Assembly (NCBI RefSeq): GCF_900106795.1
Contig: NZ_FNNS01000002.1
Location: forward strand, 1 to 64,000
Length of the DNA stretch: 64,000 nucleotides
Direction of reading: 5' to 3'
Origin: Aequorivita viscosa
Lineage (GTDB): Bacteria; Bacteroidota; Bacteroidia; Flavobacteriales; Flavobacteriaceae
In this document: in pieces, positions 58,083 through 64,000 of the stretch
Numbering within the stretch: position 1 is the stretch's first letter
Layout: the number at the start of each line of letters is the position of its first letter
Notes under the pieces: generated by a model
Database searches by the model: none
Told to the model about the DNA's origin: nothing
Seen by the model: the letters and a program-made list of their open reading frames with translations, nothing else
Made by a program: the position numbers and the translations under genes

Positions 58083-60719
58083 TTATTTCTTCAGTTTAAC
58101 AGAAGCGTTTCGTTGTAACATACGCTTAATTTCATTTAGTTTCATCAATGCTTCTACTGGGGTTAAGGTATCAATGTCTATGTCGAGAATTTCCTCTCTA
58201 AGTTCTTCCAGCAAAGGATCGTCCAGCTTAAAGAAACTCAATTGCATTTCATCTTTCGATACAGCCTTCATTTCTTCGGTTAATTCTTCTGAAGCGTGAC
58301 TTTTTTCAAGTCTTTTCAGGATTTTGTTTGCGCGCAATAACACTGCTTGTGGCATACCCGCCATTTTTGCTACGTGAATTCCAAAACTGTGCTGACTTCC
58401 TCCTGGAATCAATTTCCGAAGAAAAAGTACGTTGTCCTTTAATTCCTTCACCGAAACATTATAATTTTTGATTCGCGCGAAAGTTTCGGTCATTTCATTT
58501 AACTCGTGATAATGGGTGGCAAAAAGCGTTTTTCCGCGTGTTGGGTGTTCGTGCAAATATTCACTAATCGCCCATGCAATCGAAATTCCGTCGTAGGTAC
58601 TAGTCCCACGACCTATTTCATCTAACAGAATCAAGCTGCGTTCCGAAAGGTTGTTTAGAATACTTGCAGTTTCATTCATCTCGACCATAAAGGTAGATTC
58701 GCCCATTGAAATATTATCACTCGCTCCTACCCTCGTAAAAATTTTATCAACATAGCCCATTCGCACTTCAGCAGCCGGAACAAAGCTCCCCATTTGTGCC
58801 AATAAAACAATTAGCGCAGTTTGCCGAAGAATAGCCGATTTACCACTCATATTCGGCCCAGTGATCATAATAATTTGCTGCGTTTCCCGATCGAGAAAAA
58901 CATCGTTTGCTATGTAGGGTGTATCGGGCGGCAATTGCTTTTCAATAACAGGATGACGACCTTCTTTAATTTCCAAATCGAAAGAATCATCAAATAGTGG
59001 GCGGGTGTAATGTGCCTCTTTTGCTTGAGTAGCGAACGAACATAGGCAGTCTAATTGCGCAATCAAGGCTGCATTTTGTTGAACGGAGCCAATATACTGA
59101 AGCATCCACTCCACTAATTTTGCAAAAAACTCCTGTTCTAATGCGAGTATTTTTTCTTCTGCTCCCAGTATTTTCGCTTCGTATTCTTTGAGCTCTTCAG
59201 TTATATAGCGTTCTGCATTTACAAGGGTTTGCTTCCTAATCCACTCGGCAGGAACCTTGTTTTTATGCGTATTTCGGACTTCGATATAATATCCAAACAC
59301 ATTGTTTGAAGCGATTTTAAGTGAAGAAATACCTGTGTTATTGGTTTCACGTTCTAGCATTTCATCTAAATACTCCTTGCCATTTGCTGAAATATTTCGA
59401 AGTTCATCCAATCGTTCCGAAAAACCTTCGGCTATGGTGTTTCCTTTAAGAACATTTACAGGTGCTTCTTCAAAAAGCGTTTCTTTTATTTTATTCCGAA
59501 GCAATTCACAATCGTGTAACTGCTCGCCAATTATTTTAAGCGATTCGTTTTTAGAGTTTAGTGCCAGCGCTTTAATTGGCACCACGGCTTCTAATGAGTT
59601 TTTAAGATGAATAACTTCACGCGGATTTACTTTTCCTGTTGCTACTTTGGATATTAATCGTTCCAAGTCGCCAATGCGTTTGGTATATTGTTGAATTTTC
59701 TCTAAAACCGACTGATTATCAAGTAAAAAACTGACAACTTCGTGACGGCGTGTAATCTTTTCAGTATTTTTTAGTGGCAGTGCCATCCAGCGTTTCAACA
59801 ATCTCCCACCCATTGGCGAAATGGTTTTGTCTATAACATCCAAAAGCGTCACCGCATTTTGCTGATTGGAATGATACAATTCTAAATTCCTGATTGTAAA
59901 CCGATCCATCCACACATATTGATCTTCAGCAATTCTAGAAAGTCGTGAAATGTGTTGCAGTTTGGTGTGTCGTGTTTCGCTTAAATAGTGAAGCGCAGCA
60001 CCGGCAGCAATAACACCGTCTTCCAAATGATCTACCCCAAAACCTTTTAGGTTTTTTGTATTGAAATGTTTTGTAAGCGTTTCGAAAGAATAATCACTTT
60101 GGAAGATCCAATCTTCTAGATGAAACACGTGGTATTCATTGCCAAAAGTTTCGGTGAAAAGCTTTCGTTTTTGCTTTGAGAAAAGCACTTCTGAAGGGCT
60201 GAAATTCTGAAGTAATTTATCTACGTATTCTGCAGAACCTTCCGAAACCAAGAACTCACCTGTTGAAACATCTAGAAATGAAACCCCAATATTGTTTACC
60301 GCTACTGAGCGTTTTGAAGTTCCGAAGTGAACGGCAGCCAAAAAGTTATTCGATTTAGAGGTAAGGATGTCGTCATTAAAGGCAACGCCAGGTGTTACCA
60401 GTTCTGTAACCCCTCGTTTTACAATAGTCTTGGTCATTTTTGGATCTTCCAATTGGTCGCAAATAGCAACGCGGCATCCAGCCATAACCAGTTTTGGCAA
60501 ATAGGTATTTAATGAATGATGCGGAAAACCAGCCAACTCCATTTTATCGCCACCATTATTTCGAGCTGTGAGGGTAATATTTAATATTCCTGCTGCACGA
60601 ATGGCATCTTCTCCAAAAGTTTCATAAAAATCGCCCACACGAAACAGCAACAAAGCATCAGGATATTTAGCCTTGATAGTATTGTATTGCTTCATTAAAG
60701 GGGTTTCTTTTTTCGCCAT
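58083..60719 (-). CDS. mutS: DNA mismatch repair protein MutS
   Basis: 878 residues, full length. Mismatch-binding motif [20 protein letters not shown] (Phe-x-Glu); connector, lever and clamp domains; ATPase Walker [16 protein letters not shown]-2 loop [15 protein letters not shown]; Walker [27 protein letters not shown]; and a C-terminal coil with [10 protein letters not shown]. It recognises mismatches and recruits MutL. Monocistronic, downstream of the NadR-like cluster with a 173-base gap. Confidence 0.98.
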   Translation of the reverse strand: MAKKETPLMKQYNTIKAKYPDALLLFRVGDFYETFGEDAIRAAGILNITLTARNNGGDKMELAGFPHHSLNTYLPKLVMAGCRVAICDQLEDPKMTKTIVKRGVTELVTPGVAFNDDILTSKSNNFLAAVHFGTSKRSVAVNNIGVSFLDVSTGEFLVSEGSAEYVDKLLQNFSPSEVLFSKQKRKLFTETFGNEYHVFHLEDWIFQSDYSFETLTKHFNTKNLKGFGVDHLEDGVIAAGAALHYLSETRHTKLQHISRLSRIAEDQYVWMDRFTIRNLELYHSNQQNAVTLLDVIDKTISPMGGRLLKRWMALPLKNTEKITRRHEVVSFLLDNQSVLEKIQQYTKRIGDLERLISKVATGKVNPREVIHLKNSLEAVVPIKALALNSKNESLKIIGEQLHDCELLRNKIKETLFEEAPVNVLKGNTIAEGFSERLDELRNISANGKEYLDEMLERETNNTGISSLKIASNNVFGYYIEVRNTHKNKVPAEWIRKQTLVNAERYITEELKEYEAKILGAEEKILALEQEFFAKLVEWMLQYIGSVQQNAALIAQLDCLCSFATQAKEAHYTRPLFDDSFDLEIKEGRHPVIEKQLPPDTPYIANDVFLDRETQQIIMITGPNMSGKSAILRQTALIVLLAQMGSFVPAAEVRMGYVDKIFTRVGASDNISMGESTFMVEMNETASILNNLSERSLILLDEIGRGTSTYDGISIAWAISEYLHEHPTRGKTLFATHYHELNEMTETFARIKNYNVSVKELKDNVLFLRKLIPGGSQHSFGIHVAKMAGMPQAVLLRANKILKRLEKSHASEELTEEMKAVSKDEMQLSFFKLDDPLLEELREEILDIDIDTLTPVEALMKLNEIKRMLQRNASVKLKK

Positions 60720-60892
60720 AATTGTGCCTGGGTAAACAGGTTTCTTTTTATTTAAATAATTAACCGATAAATGTAACGAAAATGCACTTTTTTAAAAAAT
60801 GAAGTCCAATCGAATTGTCGAGGTTTATAAACAATTAACTTATTCTAGGTATGCGGACTTCAAAAAGCACCTAAAGGAAATTAGAAGCTAGT

Positions 60893-61414
60893 TTACAACC
60901 CATTAATTATTTCAATTGCTTTCTGCAACCTTTCCTCTTTGTTTCCTTCAAGAATTTGATAAGGGAAGCTGTTTTTTTTCAATTCAGCTTCAAAAATATG
61001 GAACATTTCTTCGCGATTGTTAGGTTGATCTCGCAATATATCGGCTTCCCAAGGAATGTCTATATACGTTAACAAGTACATAGCCGTGTTGTTTTTTAAT
61101 GCTTCTTTCTGAATAAATTCAGGACAAAACCCATTGTAGTAATATTCTGAATACACCTTCAATTCAAGTAAATTTGTATCACAGATAAGCAGTTTTTCAA
61201 CTTTTTTTAAAGATTCCTTTTCAAGTTCTAGCTGCCCTTTGGCTATGGGAACAAGATCTTTCTTTGAAACCATTTCTTTTTTAGTCTTCCATTTTTCTTC
61301 TAAATAGTGTCGCATAAACTCGGGAACCCAGAGCGTATTGTAATGCGCTGCCAACTGCTTTGCCAAAGTCGTTTTTCCCGTAGATTCTGGACCGTATAAT
61401 ACAATCTTTTTCAC
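60893..61414 (-). CDS. NadR-like AAA/P-loop kinase (probable nicotinamide riboside kinase)
   Basis: 173 residues. P-loop GPESTGKTTLAKQL; a second conserved motif VPEFMRHYLEEKW (acceptor-site-like Glu/Arg); Walker B-like LLICDTNLLELKVYSEYYY; and an LL-x-Y-IDIPWEADILRDQP motif typical of NadR C-terminal kinase domains. It would phosphorylate nicotinamide riboside to NMN. The start overlaps the PnuC gene stop by 4 bases, so the transporter and kinase are coupled, which supports NR uptake. The thiamine-binding protein upstream introduces the alternative of a thiamine-linked role. Confidence 0.85.
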   Translation of the reverse strand: MKKIVLYGPESTGKTTLAKQLAAHYNTLWVPEFMRHYLEEKWKTKKEMVSKKDLVPIAKGQLELEKESLKKVEKLLICDTNLLELKVYSEYYYNGFCPEFIQKEALKNNTAMYLLTYIDIPWEADILRDQPNNREEMFHIFEAELKKNSFPYQILEGNKEERLQKAIEIINGL

Positions 61415-62049
61415 TTTAGTAAGCTAGTTTCGGGTTTATTCAGGTTTTTCTTCCACGCCTTATAACCAACTATTGAAATGACGATAAACAATAGAAATTG
61501 AAATGAAGTAAACATAAGTCCTTTATAAAAATATAACGGAAATGAAATGATATTTCCTGCGAGTAAAAACAACCAGTTTTCAATTTTTTTGCGAGCCAAT
61601 AACCACATTGCAACAAAAAATATTGCTGTGGTCAAGGTATCGACATACGCTGTCCAACTATTCCATTTATCGAAAACTTTATAAATAATGAAAATAAAAA
61701 AAAGAGTTCCGATAAATATTCCTAAGCTAATTTGTTTTTCTTTTATAGTGGTTTTTGTGATTGGCGTATAGTGTTCGGAATCTACTTTTCGGGTCCAAAA
61801 ATACCATCCGTAAATGCTCATTGAAAAGTAGTATGCGTTTATAACCAAATCGCCCAAAAGTCCATAAACTGCCAGTAGATACACAAAAATAGCAGTGCTT
61901 AAAATGCCAGTTGGATAGATTAGAATGTTGTCTTGTTTCGAAAACCACGCACTCAATAGACCGAAAACAACGGCAGTAATTTCCAACGCCACAAGATATG
62001 GAGGGACATTTTGGTATTCAGCAAAAAACCAATCAAAAATGTGGCTCAT
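61411..62049 (-). CDS. PnuC-family vitamin transporter (212 aa)
   Basis: Seven to eight hydrophobic helices with the family motifs WFSKQDNILIYPTGILSTAI, YAYYFSMSIYGWYFWTRK-like (NAYYFSMSIYGWYFW), TAYVDTLTTAIFFVAMWLLA and KKIENWLFLLAGNIISFPLY. PnuC proteins move nicotinamide riboside by facilitated diffusion with kinase trapping; PnuT relatives carry thiamine. Position supports both: the next gene is a NadR-like kinase and the previous one a thiamine-binding protein. It overlaps both neighbours, so the three are one operon. Confidence 0.9.
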   Translation of the reverse strand: MSHIFDWFFAEYQNVPPYLVALEITAVVFGLLSAWFSKQDNILIYPTGILSTAIFVYLLAVYGLLGDLVINAYYFSMSIYGWYFWTRKVDSEHYTPITKTTIKEKQISLGIFIGTLFFIFIIYKVFDKWNSWTAYVDTLTTAIFFVAMWLLARKKIENWLFLLAGNIISFPLYFYKGLMFTSFQFLLFIVISIVGYKAWKKNLNKPETSLLK

Positions 62050-62293
62050 AATTGCTTCTGTCGGATTTTACGATTTTTATGTAAAGCAAACCGCGTTCTA
62101 CTGCTTCAAGGGCTACCTTCATCTCTTTTTGAAGCATATTCATAACCTCATCATAATCGCCATAAACTTGTGTACTCAGCGGATTTTCAAGAACCGTAAG
62201 TCCAGAATTTCTCAGGTTAGTTATAAAGTTTATTATCGCAGGTTCCCAATCGTCTTGCAACGGCGAAAGTGTGAGTTCTACTGAAATTTTCAT
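62033..62293 (-). CDS. Thiamine-binding protein (MTH1187/YkoF-like, 86 aa)
   Basis: ATG at 62291-62293 (MKISVELTLSPLQDDWEPAI) is the natural start; a longer frame to 62335 adds an unlikely leader. Ferredoxin-like fold with FITNLRNSGLTVLENPLSTQ, VYGDYDEVMNMLQKEMKVAL. The family (PF01910) binds thiamine or hydroxymethylpyrimidine. It overlaps the PnuC gene by 17 bases. No TPP riboswitch (THI element) was seen upstream. Confidence 0.82.
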   Translation of the reverse strand: MKISVELTLSPLQDDWEPAIINFITNLRNSGLTVLENPLSTQVYGDYDEVMNMLQKEMKVALEAVERGLLYIKIVKSDRSNYEPHF

Positions 62294-62360
62294 ATTCGAT
62301 TTTTTTTCAAATTTATAGGTTTTCATTGTGGTCATTGGGGCTTAGCGGTATGTTTTTTTT

Positions 62361-62387
62361 ACCACAGAGGCGCAGAGATCACAGAGG
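62361..62387. repeat. Short CACAGAG-type repeat
   Basis: Tandem ACCACAGAGG-CGCAGAGATC-ACAGAGG, three (C/G)CAGAG-type units ~9 bases apart, in the 166-base gap between the GGGPS-like and thiamine-binding genes. It resembles a common intergenic repeat in Bacteroidota. Confidence 0.5.
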
Positions 62388-62459
62388 TTTTGAATTTTTG
62401 GAATTTACAATTTTAAAATTTGTTTGGAATTTGGAATTTGGAATTTATTTTTTGGCACT

Positions 62460-63155
62460 TTAATCCTCAAAGGCTGTTCCCATCACAATCATATCTGCTC
62501 CCGCAAGATATGCGGCCTGTTTTTGGGATTCAGATCTTATTCCACCGCCCACAATCAACGGGATTTTTATGGCTTCTTTTACTTTCGCTATTATTTCAGG
62601 TTTCACAGGAAATTTAGCACCACTTCCTGCTTCCAAATAAATAAGTTTGGCGCCCATATACTGCCCGGCCAAAGCCGTGTGTACAATATCTTCAGCATTT
62701 TCTTGTGATATTGGCTCTGTTGCAGTCACTTTTGAAACAGACGAATGATTTCCACCGTCGATCAATAAATAGCCCGTTGGAATGATTTCTAATGGCGAAT
62801 TTTTCAACTTGGCAATAGACTTTACTTGTTGTCCCACTAAATATTCGGCATTGCGGCCAGAAAGCAAGGTTAAAAACAAAAGCACATCGGCCAAAGAAGT
62901 AATATGCGAATAGTCGCCAGGAAAAAGGAAAATTGGGAGCTTTGTGTTTTGTTTTAATGCTTTCACGACACCTTCGGTTTCGCCGTTGGCCACAGTGCTG
63001 CCTCCTACAAAAAGATGTGTAGTATTATTAGGAATTTTATTCAGAAAAGCATCAATCTCAACATTGTCAAATTTATCAGGATCTATAAGAATAGCGAGCA
63101 ATTTTTCGTTCGCTTTTACCGATTTCAGAATAGCATTATAAAAAAGTTTGTCCAT
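62460..63155 (-). CDS. Geranylgeranylglyceryl/heptaprenylglyceryl phosphate synthase family protein
   Basis: 231 residues. TIM-barrel motifs LLAILIDPDKFDN, HLFVGGSTVANGETEGVVKA, IFLFPGDYSHI, the substrate-site YLEAGSGAKFPVKPEIIAKV and the phosphate-binding IVGGGIRSESQ and GADMIVMGTAFED. Matches the GGGPS/PcrB family, which joins a polyprenyl diphosphate to glycerol-1-phosphate, an archaeal-type step that is also found in Bacteroidota. The product in flavobacteria is not settled. It starts 1 base after the PPTase stop. Confidence 0.9.
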   Translation of the reverse strand: MDKLFYNAILKSVKANEKLLAILIDPDKFDNVEIDAFLNKIPNNTTHLFVGGSTVANGETEGVVKALKQNTKLPIFLFPGDYSHITSLADVLLFLTLLSGRNAEYLVGQQVKSIAKLKNSPLEIIPTGYLLIDGGNHSSVSKVTATEPISQENAEDIVHTALAGQYMGAKLIYLEAGSGAKFPVKPEIIAKVKEAIKIPLIVGGGIRSESQKQAAYLAGADMIVMGTAFED

Positions 63156-63794
63156 TTAATTTCGGTTAGAAATAAGGGCATAGGCACAGGTAAATCCTTC
63201 AAACTCTAGAAAATCTATGTCATAAGTCACTTCTTTAGCGCCATAGGTAACAGTGGCGGTAGTTCTGTCGTGATCTAAGTCGAATTCATCAACATCTATA
63301 TGCTGAAGGAAACTCACGCTTTTTTCTGAAAAACTTTTATAAAGTGATTCTTTTGCACACCAAACAATGGTAAGCTTTCGCATTAAAGCATCTTCATTTG
63401 CGATAGTGCGATATTCTTCAATAGGTGTAAATTTATGGGCAATCCGAAGTATTTTAGGTCGTTGTTTTTCAATATCAATCCCCACTTCCATATCACTAAT
63501 TATAATTGCTGAAAAATTAAATGAATGCGTGATAGAAATATACTTATCATCATTTAAATGTGGTTTTCCATTTTCATCATAATACAAATCGTGATCTGTA
63601 TATCCCTCAATCGCTAATAACTGACGAATGCTCATAAATGCACGTCGGTGAATTTCGCTTTTCATATTTACCACCCGATTTGTACAATTTTCAGTGAGTT
63701 GAATATGCTTTGAAAGGACATCAAAAGACTCTTCAATTTTCCAAATAAGTACTTTGGTTGAGGGGTTTACTGTTATAGTTTTGTAAAGTGGCAT
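63156..63794 (-). CDS. 4'-phosphopantetheinyl transferase superfamily protein (212 aa)
   Basis: Sfp/AcpT-like: a magnesium-binding GIDIEKQRPKILRIAHKF and WCAKESLYKSFSEKSVSF, with the basic HSFNFSAIII-x-D segment. It transfers phosphopantetheine from CoA to carrier proteins. No carrier protein or NRPS/PKS gene is adjacent, so it may serve acyl carrier protein or a system elsewhere. Co-transcribed with the GGGPS-like gene (1-base gap), and divergent from ahcY. Confidence 0.9.
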   Translation of the reverse strand: MPLYKTITVNPSTKVLIWKIEESFDVLSKHIQLTENCTNRVVNMKSEIHRRAFMSIRQLLAIEGYTDHDLYYDENGKPHLNDDKYISITHSFNFSAIIISDMEVGIDIEKQRPKILRIAHKFTPIEEYRTIANEDALMRKLTIVWCAKESLYKSFSEKSVSFLQHIDVDEFDLDHDRTTATVTYGAKEVTYDIDFLEFEGFTCAYALISNRN

Positions 63795-63816
63795 AGAATA
63801 TTAGAGAGATATTATG

Positions 63817-63883
63817 TACTTTTGCAGACCTAAATGAAAAATCAAAATTAGTTAATATCAATGAGTTTCCCGCCTTTGTGGGA
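63817..63883 (+). promoter_or_regulatory. Leader of ahcY: -7 motif and hairpin
   Basis: TACTTTTG (63817-63824) matches the -7 consensus; the -33 TTG is missing. A hairpin TCCC-GCCTTTGT-GGGA (63868-63883) follows 18 bases before the ahcY start. It resembles the palindrome before thyA. No known SAH riboswitch fold was recognised. Confidence 0.45.
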
Positions 63884-63900
63884 GATAAAAATCAAAATTT

Positions 63901-64000
63901 ATGTCAACGAAAACAGTGCCTTACACGGCGTACAAAGTAAAAGACATTTCTCTTGCAGATTGGGGAAGAAAAGAAATTGAACTTGCGGAAGCAGAAATGC
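63901..64000 (+). CDS. ahcY: Adenosylhomocysteinase, N-terminal part
   Basis: ATG at 63901; the 33 codons visible read [33 protein letters not shown], the usual start of S-adenosylhomocysteine hydrolase ([14 protein letters not shown] is highly conserved). The frame runs off the window. It splits SAH into adenosine and homocysteine and keeps methyltransferases such as EgtD from product inhibition. Divergent from the PPTase gene. Confidence 0.92.
   Translation, partial: MSTKTVPYTAYKVKDISLADWGRKEIELAEAEM

Noticed and set aside
62294-62459. TPP riboswitch before the thiamine-binding protein gene
   Set aside because: The conserved CUGAGA and ACCUGAUCUGG elements of the THI box are not present in either direction.

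Overview
The window is AT-rich and looks like a chromosomal segment of a member of the Flavobacteriaceae (Bacteroidota). The signs are type IX secretion (T9SS) C-terminal sorting domains, a match to the Bacteroidota promoter consensus TTG-N19/20-TAnnTTTG, few Shine-Dalgarno sites, and family signatures such as LytTR/7TM-DISM two-component genes, TPR-LuxR regulators, DUF6266 and a PcrB/GGGPS-like enzyme. Genus cannot be fixed from the sequence alone.

Region 1 (1-27.5 kb, all minus strand) is a cluster of four giant secreted proteins: 1-4100 (cut by the window edge), 4766-13417 (2883 aa), 15236-19753 (1505 aa) and 21932-27499 (1855 aa). Each has a signal peptide, a different N-terminal repertoire (Fn3, GEVED, jelly-roll, right-handed beta-helix, BspA/DUF285 leucine-rich repeats) and a related C-terminal module of roughly 500-590 residues that begins near a V-x-R-Y motif and ends in a type A T9SS sorting signal. 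Two of them also share a near-identical 3' UTR and terminator. Between them lie remnants: a LuxR C-terminus, a frameshifted small gene, an orphan sorting-signal tail, a DUF6266 gene, an AraC-like HTH fragment and a collapsed TPR/LuxR signalling pair. A symmetric array of eight TTCGAG-type hexamers at exact 11-bp spacing lies at 21558-21648.

Region 2 (28-34 kb) holds the truncated TPR sensor, a DUF4412 protein, a LytTR response regulator with its histidine kinase, and on the plus strand a likely structured non-coding RNA (about 33935-34121) with a consensus promoter and a strong terminator.

Region 3 (34.4-48.8 kb, mostly plus strand) is housekeeping: etfBA, a DUF151 nuclease-like protein, a CNT nucleoside transporter, thyA, a TonB-C protein, an egtB-egtD-DUF427 cluster, folA, a fructosamine-kinase-like gene, fabD, and a cupin and a hemerythrin gene in divergent orientation.

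Region 4 (48.9-64 kb): galE and a DegT-family aminotransferase (minus), waaA/kdtA (plus), three tiny charged lipoproteins around an S24-type repressor, uncharacterised genes including a DUF6915 pair, tRNA-Leu and tRNA-Gly followed by two degenerate tandem tRNA-Gly copies, mutS, a salvage cluster (NadR-like kinase, PnuC-type transporter, thiamine-binding protein), a GGGPS-like enzyme, a phosphopantetheinyl transferase, and the start of ahcY at the right edge.
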